64,000 nt of DNA, taken from positions 69,682-133,681 of the forward strand of contig MSXN01000008.1 of the NCBI GenBank assembly GCA_002083555.1. Reading direction: 5' to 3'. This DNA is from Nitrospira sp. ST-bin5. GTDB taxonomy: Bacteria > Nitrospirota > Nitrospiria > Nitrospirales > Nitrospiraceae. The translations under genes were made by a program, and so were the position numbers. Each line of letters starts with the position of its first letter. The first letter of the stretch is position 1. The notes beneath the pieces are model-generated. The model saw only the letters and a list, made by a program, of their open reading frames with translations. It made no database searches and was not told where the DNA came from. Shown here in pieces: positions 9,559 through 19,041 of the stretch.

Positions 9559-10484
9559 CGGGCGGCGCCGGCTTTCTGGGCTCTTACGTTGTGGAGAAGC
9601 TGAGAGAGCGCGGATGTCGGGCGATCGTGGTGCCGAGGAGCCGGGACTATGACCTGGTTACAATGGATGCCGTCGAACGGCTGTATGATGACGCCCGCCC
9701 TGATCTGGTCCTTCATCTAGCGGCTCGTGTCGGGGGGATCGGCGCCAATCAGGCCTGCGCCGGGCAATTTTTCTACGACAATCTGATGATGGGCGCGCAA
9801 TTGATGGAAGTCGGACGGCGCCGCGGCCTCAAGAAATTCGTGGCGCTCGGCACGATCTGCGCGTACCCGAAGCATGCGCCCATTCCCTTTCAAGAAGCGG
9901 CGCTCTGGGACGGTTATCCGGAGGAGACCAATGCTCCTTACGGGCTCGCAAAGAAAATGCTTCTGGTTCAAGCGCAAGCCTATCGCACCCAGTATGGGTT
10001 CAATGCGATCGTGCTCTTCCCTGTGAATCTGTACGGTCCCAGGGACAATTTCCATCTCGAAACGTCTCACGTCATTCCTGCGCTCATTCGCAAGTGCACC
10101 GAAGCCCAAGAGCAGGGCGCGACCGCCGTGACGATCTGGGGAGACGGGACGCCCACTCGTGAATTCCTGTACGTCGAGGATGCGGCAGAGGGCATCCTGG
10201 CGGCGGCGGAACAGTATGATCAAAGCGAACCGGTCAATCTGGGGAGCGGGCTGGAAATCTCGATCCGGGATCTGGCTATGCTGGTTGCTCAGAAAGTCGG
10301 CTATTCCGGGGAGTTTGTCTGGGATGAGCGCAAGCCCAACGGGCAGCCCCGCCGGTGCGTCGACGTCTCCAAAGCCGCAGAGTTGTTCCACTTCCGGGCG
10401 CAACAGTCCCTGCCGGAAGGCATTGAAAAAACGGTGTCCTGGTTTCAGGCACACCGGGAATCGCTTCGGGAAGTCGTCTACTGA
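9525..10484 (+). CDS. fcl: GDP-L-fucose synthase (GDP-4-keto-6-deoxymannose epimerase/reductase)
   Basis: 319 residues. [18 protein letters not shown] is the NADP-binding loop, [14 protein letters not shown] is the Fcl-specific AxVGG motif, and APYGLAKKM carries the catalytic Tyr-x3-Lys. Fcl epimerises and reduces the Gmd product to GDP-L-fucose, the donor for fucosyl residues. The gene overlaps the 3' end of gmd, consistent with cotranslation. No other GDP-6-deoxysugar enzyme is seen nearby, so GDP-fucose is the likely end product. Confidence 0.92.
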   Translation: MHFWRDQRVVVTGGAGFLGSYVVEKLRERGCRAIVVPRSRDYDLVTMDAVERLYDDARPDLVLHLAARVGGIGANQACAGQFFYDNLMMGAQLMEVGRRRGLKKFVALGTICAYPKHAPIPFQEAALWDGYPEETNAPYGLAKKMLLVQAQAYRTQYGFNAIVLFPVNLYGPRDNFHLETSHVIPALIRKCTEAQEQGATAVTIWGDGTPTREFLYVEDAAEGILAAAEQYDQSEPVNLGSGLEISIRDLAMLVAQKVGYSGEFVWDERKPNGQPRRCVDVSKAAELFHFRAQQSLPEGIEKTVSWFQAHRESLREVVY

Positions 10485-10562
10485 CCCGGCCTTTTCCGGC
10501 CAGTCTGGTACCCCGCTGCCGGATTCAGTCTTCTCAACTGCAACTCCCGAGCTCCCCACAGT

Positions 10563-10627
10563 TTAACGATTCGTTAACACAAACTTGAGCTTGGCGTGGC
10601 CTGTCGATCGGGCGGACTCGCTAGACT
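10563..10627 (+). promoter_or_regulatory. Pho-type promoter of the WecG/TagA gene
   Basis: Half-sites TTAAC at 10563, TTAAC at 10574, TTGAG at 10585; -10-like TAGACT at 10622. Spacing is identical to the gmd promoter, though the intervening bases differ. Confidence 0.75.
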
Positions 10628-10674
10628 TGGCCTCCCATGGATCCGGCGTCGTGCGTATCACAAGGAGGTCTGCG

Positions 10675-11475
10675 ATGGCTTCAGCGACGATTGAGCAAGA
10701 GCAAGCGAGTCGATTCTGCCAAGTGCCCATTCTCGGGCTTCCCGTCCACATGATTCAAATTCCTGACGTCGTATCGGTGATGACGCATTGGGTCACCCAC
10801 GAGCGTTTCCGCCCTCATTGGGTCGTGGTGGCCGACATGCACGCGGTCGTCGAAGCGCACAACCGGGCCGACTTCCGGCGCATGGTCCGGCAGGCGGACC
10901 TGACCGTTCCTGACGGCATCTCCCTGGTGAAAGTCGCGCAATGGAAGGGCGGCGCCGTGCGGTCTCGCGTCGCCGGCACCGACTTGATGAAAGCCTTTTT
11001 TTTCGGCACCCAGGGCTTGGGATTCCGGCATTACTTTTACGGCGATACCGATCTGACCCTTGAGCGCCTTGCGGGCAATCTGACCCAGCAGTACCCCGGT
11101 CTGACGGTTGCCGGAGCCTATTCGCCGCCGTTCCGTCCGTTGACGGAAGAGGAAGACGAAGCCGTCATCCGGCGCATCAATGAGGCGAAGCCGGATGTGC
11201 TGTGGGTCGGGCTCGGGCTCCCCAAGCAAGAGCAGTGGATCTACACCCATCGTGACCGGTTGAATGTTCCGCTGGTGCTCGGGGTCGGGGCCGCATTCAA
11301 GTTTCTGGCGGGGACGGTGCAGCGCGCGCCCGATTGGGTCGGCGACATGGGATTCGAGTGGTTGTGGCGGTTTGCCTGCGAACCGCGCCGGCTGTGGAGA
11401 CGTGTGTTGATCGAAGGGACGCAGTTCGTCGGATTGGTCGCGCTGGAACTGGCCGGCTGGAGAGATTTTTCTTGA
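10675..11475 (+). CDS. WecG/TagA/CpsF family glycosyltransferase (GT26)
   Basis: 266 residues from an ATG preceded by AAGGAGG. The segment DLTVPDGISLVKVAQW and the later VLWVGLGLPKQEQWIYTHR are the family signatures of WecG/TagA enzymes, with the catalytic Asp and the GxPKQE loop both present. Members transfer N-acetylmannosamine (uronate) or related sugars to lipid-linked intermediates. It heads a transcription unit with its own Pho-type promoter and is followed 6 bp later by the exosortase gene. Confidence 0.88.
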   Translation: MASATIEQEQASRFCQVPILGLPVHMIQIPDVVSVMTHWVTHERFRPHWVVVADMHAVVEAHNRADFRRMVRQADLTVPDGISLVKVAQWKGGAVRSRVAGTDLMKAFFFGTQGLGFRHYFYGDTDLTLERLAGNLTQQYPGLTVAGAYSPPFRPLTEEEDEAVIRRINEAKPDVLWVGLGLPKQEQWIYTHRDRLNVPLVLGVGAAFKFLAGTVQRAPDWVGDMGFEWLWRFACEPRRLWRRVLIEGTQFVGLVALELAGWRDFS

Positions 11476-11481
11476 GGGACG

Positions 11482-13113
11482 ATGGGACAGCAGCACGAAA
11501 TGGAATTTTCCGGAGTGACGTCCATGCCGACTAGTGGAATGGTCTTAATCGAAGTCAGCGCTCCCGGACTTCCTCGTCGCCGGCCGATCATGCTCTGGGG
11601 GGCGGCCTTGGCTGTCGTCGTGCTGATCGGCATCGCCTATGCCGAGAGTCTGGCGTATTTGGTGACGCAGTGGATGGAGGATGACAACTTCAGCCACGGG
11701 TTCTTCGTGCCGGTCATCACGGTCGCTCTCATCTGGTTCCGCTGTGAACAGGTTGTGGCGGCGGGCATGGTCCCGCCCTGGTGGGGCCTCGGTCCGGCCT
11801 TGCTCGGGCTCGCGCTCTACCTCGTCGGTGAACTCGCTACTATTTATTTTCTTCAGCATCTCTCCTTCTGGCTGGTGATCGTCGGGTTGGCTCTGGCGGT
11901 CGCAGGCCCGCGCGCGACCCGCGAGATGGCGTTTCCCCTCGGGTATCTCCTGACCATGATTCCCCCGCCGCAGATGTTGCAGCAAAGCCTGTCCTCCTCT
12001 CTGCAGCTCATGTCGTCGGCGCTGGGCGTCGGTTTTCTGCACATGATCGGGGTCACCGCCTTCCGCGAAGGCAACGTCATCGATCTCGGCCCGATCCAAC
12101 TGCAAGTGGTCGAAGCCTGCAGCGGCTTGCGCTACCTGATTCCGCTGATCGCCTTGACTTTGCTGAGCGCCTATCTGTTCCAGAACCGCCTGTGGAAGCG
12201 GGTGGTGCTGGTTGCCTCTGCGATTCCCTTAGCGGTGCTGCTCAACGGTCTCCGGATCGGATTGATCGGAGTCCTCGTCGATCGATTCGGCAAGGGTGCG
12301 GCCGAAGGGTTTATGCACGCGTTCGAGGGCTGGCTCCTCTTCGTGTTGAGCCTGGCGATACTCGGCGTGGAAATGTGGCTGCTGGGTAAGATCGGCGCCG
12401 GATCTGCGCCGGGCATCGAGCAACCTGCGGCGCGAGCGAGTGCAGTGGATTTCGGTCGTGACGCATTTGTTGTGAGTCGACCGGCTCTCGCTTGCATCGG
12501 ATTGTTGGCCGTGACGACCTCGATGTCGTTTTATGCCGCCGGGCGCGACAACGCGCCTCCTCCTCGCCAGGCTTTTGTCGAGTTTCCCATGCAGCTGGCC
12601 GGCCGGCAGGGCGAGCCGGTGGCGATGGAACGGCAGTATGTGGATGTGTTGCGCTTCGACGACTATCTGCTGGCCAACTATCAAGGCCTCGGCGGACCGA
12701 TCAATGTGTACGCGGCGTACTATCGTTCTCAGGAAAAGGGGCGGGCAACGCATTCTCCGAAGACCTGTATCCCCGGCGGCGGGTGGGAGATCACGTCGCT
12801 CGATGAAGTGGCCGTGCCCGGTCGCGACGTGGCAGAGAGCGGGTTTCGCGCAAACCGGGTCATGATCCAGAAGGGCGAGCAGAAGCAAGTGGTCCTCTAC
12901 TGGTTCAAGCAGCGCCACCGGGTGGTGACGAACGAGTATTTGGTGAAGTTCTTTCTGCTGGTGGATGCGTTGACGATGAAACGGACGGACGGAGCCCTGA
13001 TCCGATTGGTGGCCGCGGTGCAGCCCGGTGAATCGGAGGGAGCGGCGGATCAGCGTGTCCTGCAGATGGCGGCGGCCGTCCAGCCGCTGCTGCCCGCCTA
13101 TGTGCCCGATTGA
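11482..13113 (+). CDS. xrtD: Exosortase fused to EpsI domain (XrtD-like, VPLPA-type)
   Basis: 543 residues. The first 310 form an exosortase with about eight helices and the catalytic triad Cys213 (EACSGLRYLI), Arg258 (LNGLRIGLIG) and His279 (MHAFEGW). After a linker the C-terminal third is an EpsI domain containing His425 and Cys430 (HSPKTCIPGGGW). Exosortase plus EpsI in one chain is the layout of XrtD, the enzyme specific for VPLPA-CTERM substrates. A protein with a VPLPA tail is encoded at 49725-50423. It would cleave and anchor such proteins at the inner-membrane outer face, here within the exopolysaccharide cluster. Confidence 0.9.
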   Translation: MGQQHEMEFSGVTSMPTSGMVLIEVSAPGLPRRRPIMLWGAALAVVVLIGIAYAESLAYLVTQWMEDDNFSHGFFVPVITVALIWFRCEQVVAAGMVPPWWGLGPALLGLALYLVGELATIYFLQHLSFWLVIVGLALAVAGPRATREMAFPLGYLLTMIPPPQMLQQSLSSSLQLMSSALGVGFLHMIGVTAFREGNVIDLGPIQLQVVEACSGLRYLIPLIALTLLSAYLFQNRLWKRVVLVASAIPLAVLLNGLRIGLIGVLVDRFGKGAAEGFMHAFEGWLLFVLSLAILGVEMWLLGKIGAGSAPGIEQPAARASAVDFGRDAFVVSRPALACIGLLAVTTSMSFYAAGRDNAPPPRQAFVEFPMQLAGRQGEPVAMERQYVDVLRFDDYLLANYQGLGGPINVYAAYYRSQEKGRATHSPKTCIPGGGWEITSLDEVAVPGRDVAESGFRANRVMIQKGEQKQVVLYWFKQRHRVVTNEYLVKFFLLVDALTMKRTDGALIRLVAAVQPGESEGAADQRVLQMAAAVQPLLPAYVPD

Positions 13114-13137
13114 GAAAGGGCGTGTGAGTCTGTGGTG

Positions 13138-14766
13138 ATGTCGACCGCATTGTTCTTCAGCTTTATCGGCTCGCTGCTGATCTGCATGGCGCTGATCCCG
13201 GCCCTGACGGCCTCGGCCTGGCGCTTTCAGTTCATCGATGTGCCGCGCGATCGCCGGATGCATGCGGAGCCGATCGCAAAAGTCGGCGGGATCGCATTTG
13301 CGGCCGGCACGATCGCGGCGGTGTTGCTGTGGGCGCCTCAGGACCGGATGATCCTTGCCAGTCTCCTGGGGGGCGTGGTGATTCTGCTGTTCGGGATGTG
13401 GGACGACCGGGTGGGGCTCGACCACCGGATGAAATTTGCCGGACAGATTCTGGCGGCGGCGATCGTCGTGGTGTATGCCGGCGTACGGGTGACCGCGATG
13501 CCGTTCGCCGACGATCAGGCGCTCCCGCTCTGGGCCGCGGCGACGATCACCATGATCGTCATCGTCGGCATGACGAACGCCGTGAATCTCGCGGACGGGC
13601 TCGACGGGCTGGCCGGTGGATTGTCGCTGATCAGTTTCGCCGGGATCGCCTATCTGGCCTACCAGGCCGGCGACCAGATGCTGGTGCTGCTGATGGTATC
13701 GGTGCTGGGCAGTCTCCTGGGATTTCTCCGGTTCAACACTTATCCGGCCCGCGTGTTCATGGGCGATGCCGGCAGCCAGTTTCTCGGGCATTACCTCGCC
13801 GTGGCCGCGATCTTATTGATCGATCCGGCCCGCGCCCCCTACAGTCCGTTGCTCGTGCTGTTTCTCTGGGGCATTCCGCTCCTCGATACCGTCGGCGTGA
13901 TGGGCCAGCGCCTCTGGCAGGGGCGCTCGCCCTTTGTCGGCGACCGCAATCATCTGCATCACAAACTCCTGGCGACGGGCCTGTCGCACCGGCAGGCTGT
14001 GACGGTCATCTATCTGGCCCAGGGATTGTCGGTCCTGTGCGCGGCTCTGCTGCGCTGGCAGAGCGATGCGGTTCTGCTGGCGGTCTATGCGGTGTTTGCT
14101 GTATCGGTGCTGTCCGTATTCGTCCGGTCGTCCCGGCGGTCGGCCGCTCCATGCTCTGTGGTTATCCCGTCGGGAGGGCAGGCGCCGGCGTCCGGTGTTG
14201 CGCCCGCTATCATGCGTCCCTGGCCGCTGCGAGCGCTCACGCTGCTCGTGCCGGTCTATCTCCTCGCCTGTCTGGCGACAGCGGGAAACATTCCCGCGGA
14301 AGTCGGCGTGATTGCCGCCGGACTTGGCGCCGCGGTGCTGGGAAGTTTGGTGATCGCGCGAGGCACGGCGCTCGCCGTGCGGGCCGGTCTCTATATCGGG
14401 AGCACCTGCGCGGTGTACTACGCGCAGATCTCAGCGCGCCTGTCGCCGGCCGACTGGCTGTCGCCGCTGACGCTGGGGATTGCCGCGCTGGCCTTGCTCG
14501 TCGTCCTCACCATTCGATGGATGGGCGAGGCGCGATTCCAGACGACTCCGCTGGATTATCTGATCGTCTTCCTGGCGGTAGTCATGCCGTTTCTTTCGGA
14601 TCTGACGGTCGGCGCCGTCCATCTGAGTGTGATGACGGCGACGCTGATCGTGTTGTTCTTTGCATTTGAGCTCCTGCTCCAGATGCACCAGGCCATGGTG
14701 GTCCGGCTTGGATGGTTGACGGCCGTGATGTTGGCCGGCCTGGCGGTTCGGGTGTGGTGGGCATGA
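13138..14766 (+). CDS. MraY/WecA-family undecaprenyl-phosphate sugar-phosphate transferase
   Basis: 542 residues with many helices. Conserved motifs are NAVNLADGLDGLAGG (Asp-rich Mg site), VFMGDAGSQFLGHYL, and DRNHLHHKLL (HIHH-like), all diagnostic of the polyprenyl-phosphate HexNAc-1-P transferase family. It would start repeat-unit synthesis on undecaprenyl phosphate. The C-terminal 180 residues form an extra hydrophobic region beyond the usual 330-360 residues, as in some exosortase-locus homologues. A GTG GTG ATG run precedes the coding part; I use the ATG at 13138. Confidence 0.88.
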   Translation: MSTALFFSFIGSLLICMALIPALTASAWRFQFIDVPRDRRMHAEPIAKVGGIAFAAGTIAAVLLWAPQDRMILASLLGGVVILLFGMWDDRVGLDHRMKFAGQILAAAIVVVYAGVRVTAMPFADDQALPLWAAATITMIVIVGMTNAVNLADGLDGLAGGLSLISFAGIAYLAYQAGDQMLVLLMVSVLGSLLGFLRFNTYPARVFMGDAGSQFLGHYLAVAAILLIDPARAPYSPLLVLFLWGIPLLDTVGVMGQRLWQGRSPFVGDRNHLHHKLLATGLSHRQAVTVIYLAQGLSVLCAALLRWQSDAVLLAVYAVFAVSVLSVFVRSSRRSAAPCSVVIPSGGQAPASGVAPAIMRPWPLRALTLLVPVYLLACLATAGNIPAEVGVIAAGLGAAVLGSLVIARGTALAVRAGLYIGSTCAVYYAQISARLSPADWLSPLTLGIAALALLVVLTIRWMGEARFQTTPLDYLIVFLAVVMPFLSDLTVGAVHLSVMTATLIVLFFAFELLLQMHQAMVVRLGWLTAVMLAGLAVRVWWA

Positions 14767-14796
14767 CGAGTACGGAGAGATGAGGAGGGATCGGTC

Positions 14797-17184
14797 ATGA
14801 ATCGATATGGCATGGGCATGATGGCGGCGATCGTGGCGGTCGCTCTGGTGGCCTGCGGCGGTCCGGAAGAGCGCAAGGCGAAATACCGCCTGCGCGCGCA
14901 GGAATACTTTCAAGCGGGGAATTATCCCAAAGCCCGGGTGGCCATCCGCAATGTCCTCAAGATCGATCCGAAAGATGCGGAGGCCTACTTCATCTACGCG
15001 CAGGTCGAGGAGAAAGAAAAAAACTGGCGCAACGCGGTGACGGGATATCAGCAGGTGGTGGAGCTGAATCCGGAGCATGATCGCGCCTGGATCAAGCTGG
15101 GGAAGTATTTCCTCGAAGCGCGGGCAATCGAGCGGGTGGATCAGGCGGCAGACCGCGTGCTCGCCTTGCATCCCGACCATGTGGGGGCACGGTCGCTCAA
15201 GATCGCCGCGCTGGCCGTAGGTGGCCGGATCGAGGAGGCGACGGCGCAGGCGGAGCAGCTGCACAGGGGCGCTCCGGCCGAGGTCGATGCCGCTCTGTTG
15301 CTGGCGTCCTTATATACCTCTCGTGAGCGGATGGCGGACGCGGTGCCGGTGATCCGGCAGGCGTTGGACGCGCACCCCGAGAGTGTCGAGCTGCTCGAAG
15401 CGCTGGCCATGATCTATGTGCGCGCCGGCAATCCGGCTGAGGCGGATCGGGCGTTTCAGCGCGTGATTGCGCTGGAGCCGGCGGTGCTGGACCACCGGCT
15501 CCGTCGAGCCGCTCTTTTCGACCAACAGCAACAGTATGAGCAGGCCGAAGCGGTCATGCGCGAGGCAGCCCAGCTCGATCCGGACAGCGAGGACCGTCGT
15601 CTGGCGCTCGCGGAGTATGTCGCGAAGCGGCGTGGTCCTGCCGAGGCGGAGGCGGCGTTGCTGAAAGCCCAGGAAGACTTGCCGCGCTCCGCGAAAATTC
15701 GGTTTGCGCTGGGGAGTTTGTACGAGCGGATGCAACAGCCGGCGAAGGCTCAGTCGGTCTATGAAGCGGTTCACAAAGAATTCTCAGGGAAACCGGAAGG
15801 CCTGGACGCGCAAGTAAAGCTGGCCGGCTTGGATTGGGCGGCAGGACAGCCGGACAAGGCCGAGCGGGCCTTGGAGCAGATCCTTAAAGACAATCCTCTT
15901 TCCTCGGATGCCCTGCTGTTGCGCGGAAAGATCGCCTTGCAGCGCGGGAACGGGAAGGCGGCGGCTCAGGATTTTCGATCGGTCTTGAAGGATGCGGCGG
16001 ACGCGGCGGATGTCCACGTCCTCTTAGGGCGCGCGCAATTGTCGAACGGCGATCTTGCCCTGGCGCGCGAAAGCCTCGAAAAGGCCGTCGCGCTGGCTCC
16101 GGCTCTCTCCGAGGCCCAGGTTGTACTGGTCGGATTGGACGTGACCGGCGGTCAACTGAAGGAGGCGCGGAAGCGGCTTGAGCCGCTATTGGCCCGCGAG
16201 CCCGGCAATCTCGCGTTTCTAGGGCTCCTCTATCAGATTCAGATGCAGGAGAAGGATTGGGACCGTTCGCACGACACGCTGTCCCGCCTCCGTTCTGCCG
16301 GGGCCGATCGCGCCAGAGTCGATTTGGCTGAAGGGCAGACGGCTGCGGCGCAACAACAATGGGATCAAGCGGAGGCGGCCTTCAATAGGGCGTTGCAGCA
16401 ACAACCGCTCGCGGCCGAGCCGCTCCTTGCGCTGGTCAGGCTCGGGGTGCAGCGCGGGGCCCTGCAAGAGACTCAGACCAGGCTGGAGACGATCGTCGCC
16501 GGCCAGCCGAGCCATCCGTACGCCGCCGGTTTCCTCGGCGAGGTGTTGCTGATGAAGGGGGAGGCTGAGTCCGCCATGGGGCGGTTCGAAACGGCCACGC
16601 AGTTGAATCCTTCGTGGACGACTCCCTGGGTGCATCTCGCGCAATTCCGCTACGCCAGACAGGACATGGCCGCCGGGGATGCGGCCCTCAAGAAGGCGCT
16701 GGAAGCGAACCCGGACAATGAGCAGTTGCGGGTGATGCTCGCGACGAGCCTGGAGGGACGGAATCTCATCGACGAGGCGATGGCGCAGTACGAACTGGCG
16801 CTCAAGGCCAATCCGAAATCGCTGCTGGCCGCCAACAATCTTGCGGCGCTGCTGGTTGATCGGAAGGGCGATGCGGACAGTTTGCAGCGGGCGCTGCTGT
16901 TGAGCCGGGATTTCGAAACTCAGACCTCGAATGCCTATCTCCTCGATACGCTCGGATGGGTGCATCTCAAGCTGGGGCATCGGCCGGATGCGCTCCGGCT
17001 GCTCAAGCAAGCGCTTGTCAAAGCGCCGGGCCATCCGGTGCTCAACTATCACCTGGGTATGGCCTATGCCCAGTCTGGTGAGAAGACGGAGGCGCGGCAG
17101 CTGTTGACCCAAGCGCTCCAGTCCAAGCAGCCCTATCCCTGGTTTGAGGAAGCTAAATCTATGCTGGCGAAGATCGATGGGTAA
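14797..17184 (+). CDS. PEP-CTERM-locus TPR lipoprotein (PrsT-like)
   Basis: 795 residues with a signal peptide ending in a lipobox (VALVACGG). The remainder is a long series of 34-residue tetratricopeptide repeats from residue 30 to the C-terminus; EAYFIYAQVEEKEKNWRNAV and NPKSLLAANNLAALLVDRKG are clear examples. Length and content match TPR proteins of exosortase/exopolysaccharide loci (PrsT family). TPR scaffolds in such loci probably organise the export apparatus on the periplasmic side. The next gene starts inside its last codons. Confidence 0.85.
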   Translation: MNRYGMGMMAAIVAVALVACGGPEERKAKYRLRAQEYFQAGNYPKARVAIRNVLKIDPKDAEAYFIYAQVEEKEKNWRNAVTGYQQVVELNPEHDRAWIKLGKYFLEARAIERVDQAADRVLALHPDHVGARSLKIAALAVGGRIEEATAQAEQLHRGAPAEVDAALLLASLYTSRERMADAVPVIRQALDAHPESVELLEALAMIYVRAGNPAEADRAFQRVIALEPAVLDHRLRRAALFDQQQQYEQAEAVMREAAQLDPDSEDRRLALAEYVAKRRGPAEAEAALLKAQEDLPRSAKIRFALGSLYERMQQPAKAQSVYEAVHKEFSGKPEGLDAQVKLAGLDWAAGQPDKAERALEQILKDNPLSSDALLLRGKIALQRGNGKAAAQDFRSVLKDAADAADVHVLLGRAQLSNGDLALARESLEKAVALAPALSEAQVVLVGLDVTGGQLKEARKRLEPLLAREPGNLAFLGLLYQIQMQEKDWDRSHDTLSRLRSAGADRARVDLAEGQTAAAQQQWDQAEAAFNRALQQQPLAAEPLLALVRLGVQRGALQETQTRLETIVAGQPSHPYAAGFLGEVLLMKGEAESAMGRFETATQLNPSWTTPWVHLAQFRYARQDMAAGDAALKKALEANPDNEQLRVMLATSLEGRNLIDEAMAQYELALKANPKSLLAANNLAALLVDRKGDADSLQRALLLSRDFETQTSNAYLLDTLGWVHLKLGHRPDALRLLKQALVKAPGHPVLNYHLGMAYAQSGEKTEARQLLTQALQSKQPYPWFEEAKSMLAKIDG

Positions 17185-17800
17185 GATGATGCCGCTCTTT
17201 CATGTCATGCGAATGCTGTCCCGGGCGATTCTCGGCGGGCTGCTGCTCTGGCTCGGCGGCTGCAGCGTATTGGAGTCTTCAAGCAAGTCGGGGGCGACGC
17301 CTGGCCCCGGATCCGGCGTCGAGTATCTCTTGGGAGCGGAAGACGTGCTGGCGATCGCCGTCTGGAAGGATGAGCACCTGACCAAAGAGGTCGTCGTCAG
17401 GCCTGACGGGTTTATCTCGTTTCCCCTGGTGGGTGAAGTGCAGGCGGCGGGGCGGACGGTTGAAGAGGTACGCGCGGATATCGCCAAGCGGTTGGCGAAA
17501 TATATCCCCAACCCGAATGTCTCGGTCGCGGCGACCAAAGTCTTGAGCTATCGGATCTATGTCCTGGGCCGCGTCAACAAGCCCGGCGAGTTCATGATCG
17601 GCCACACGACGGATGTCCTGCAGGCGTTGAGTCTTGCCGGAGGCCTGACCCCGTTTGCGTCTGAAAACGATATTCGCATCATCCGGCGGATCCATGGGGA
17701 GCAGCAGGTGATTCCCGTGCCCTATGGAGACCTTAAGCGGGGGAAGAGCCTGGAGCGCAATGCGCTGTTGCAGCGCGGTGATGTGGTCATGGTGCCTTGA
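17177..17800 (+). CDS. Polysaccharide export lipoprotein (Wza/BexD-like)
   Basis: About 207 residues with lipobox LWLGGC after a hydrophobic segment. GVEYLLGAEDVLAIAVWKDE starts the polysaccharide-export (Poly_export) domain, followed by VVRPDGFISFPLVGEV, and a SLBB-like part with YRIYVLGRVNKPGEF and LQALSLAGGLTPFA. Such proteins form the outer-membrane export channel or its periplasmic ring. It is on the short side and resembles the small exosortase-locus exporters rather than full Wza. The start at 17177 overlaps the preceding stop; 17186 is also possible. Confidence 0.85.
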   Translation: MGKMMPLFHVMRMLSRAILGGLLLWLGGCSVLESSSKSGATPGPGSGVEYLLGAEDVLAIAVWKDEHLTKEVVVRPDGFISFPLVGEVQAAGRTVEEVRADIAKRLAKYIPNPNVSVAATKVLSYRIYVLGRVNKPGEFMIGHTTDVLQALSLAGGLTPFASENDIRIIRRIHGEQQVIPVPYGDLKRGKSLERNALLQRGDVVMVP

Positions 17801-17832
17801 GGGATCACCCTCCATCGCAACGATGTAGATAT

Positions 17833-19029
17833 ATGATGTGGCGATGGCTCGTGACGGCGGCAGTGGTGGGAAGCAGTCTCTGCATGGGTGGGCTTGTCCT
17901 GAACGGGCACGCGGCAGAATGGTCGGCTGAACCGTCCCTGGGAGTGAAAGGTGAGTACAACAGTAATCTATTGCTGGTGGCCGGTCCGCAAAAGCCGGTC
18001 TACGGACATTGGATCTCGCCCGGCGTCAGGTTTGCCGGGTCGACGGAAAATCTGGACGTCAGCGGGAGAGCGGCGGCCGATCTGGTGCGCTATTACGGCG
18101 GCCGCAATCAGGACCTGCTGAACCTCTATTTTCCGCTCTCCGTGAAGTACGGGCTCGCCCGGGAAACCTTCGGATTCGACGGCGGGTTCACGAGAGACAA
18201 TACCTTGATGGGGGAACTGTTGCGGACCGGTGTCGTGCTCAGCTTCACGCAGCGGAATATGTGGAATCTGGCGCCCTCATGGTCGCACGCGTTCACGGAG
18301 CGTCTGTCCCTCCAGACTTCCTATCAGTATTCCAAGGCCACGTACGAGGACGGCGCACGGTTGGGACTGGTGGATTATGAGGTGCAGGGCGGCTCTACCG
18401 GACTCGCGTACCAACCGACGGAGAACGATCGCATGCAGGTGAGCGGGACGTATACGAATTTCAGCGTGCCCAATGCCAGTGCGCTGCGATCGCATATCGT
18501 TGGGGCGCAGGTTTCCTGGTCGCATGCGTTTACGGAAACGCTCTCGGCGACCGTGACCGGAGGGCCGCAGATAGTGTCCTCCAGCATTTCGTTCGGACCG
18601 GTGCGGCTCACCGATACGCAAACCCTGTGGGTGGCAAATGCCAACGTCAGGAAGCAATGGGATGCCGGATTTGCGGAACTCGTCGTGGGCCGGGAGATCA
18701 ATCCCAGTGGATTCGGCTTGCTCCTGAAGACAGAGCGGATCGGACTGAATGTGTCTCAGAATCTGACGGACCGGTTGACCGCCTCGGTGAATGCGCAGGT
18801 GCTGTTGGCATCCTCCATCGCGTCGAAGGCGGCCCCGTTCACGTTTCCGGAAAACCGTTATATCAATGTGACGCCGCGGTTGACCTGGAAATTCGACCAA
18901 TGGTGGTCAATGGACGCCTCCTATACCTATGGGCGGCGCGAGGTGGAGAGCTTCGGCGAACGGGCGTTGGGAAACGCCATGATGGTGATGCTGACGTACT
19001 ACCCGCCCAAGTTGTCGGTCGGGCGTTAA
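17833..19029 (+). CDS. Exopolysaccharide-locus outer-membrane beta-barrel protein
   Basis: 398 residues with a signal peptide (MMWRWLVTAAVVGSSLCMGG, mature region from about HAAEW). The rest alternates short amphipathic strands, for example LQTSYQYSKATYEDG and VNVTPRLTWKFD-like segments, and ends near an aromatic strand. This is typical of a 14-18 strand beta-barrel such as the outer-membrane proteins of PEP-CTERM loci. It lies between the Wza-like and Wzz-like genes, so a role as outer-membrane port for the polymer is likely. No enzymatic motif is seen. Confidence 0.75.
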   Translation: MMWRWLVTAAVVGSSLCMGGLVLNGHAAEWSAEPSLGVKGEYNSNLLLVAGPQKPVYGHWISPGVRFAGSTENLDVSGRAAADLVRYYGGRNQDLLNLYFPLSVKYGLARETFGFDGGFTRDNTLMGELLRTGVVLSFTQRNMWNLAPSWSHAFTERLSLQTSYQYSKATYEDGARLGLVDYEVQGGSTGLAYQPTENDRMQVSGTYTNFSVPNASALRSHIVGAQVSWSHAFTETLSATVTGGPQIVSSSISFGPVRLTDTQTLWVANANVRKQWDAGFAELVVGREINPSGFGLLLKTERIGLNVSQNLTDRLTASVNAQVLLASSIASKAAPFTFPENRYINVTPRLTWKFDQWWSMDASYTYGRREVESFGERALGNAMMVMLTYYPPKLSVGR

Positions 19030-19041
19030 GGAGAGGTGTTT

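Noticed and set aside
12229..13791. A 520-residue minus-strand frame opposite the exosortase and WecA-like genes
   Set aside because: It is rich in His, Gln and Arg as expected for antisense reading of GC-rich genes, and it crosses two well supported genes.
13329..14669. A 446-residue frame overlapping the WecA-like gene on the same strand
   Set aside because: It is Arg/Gly-rich out-of-frame noise; the family motifs are all in the other frame.
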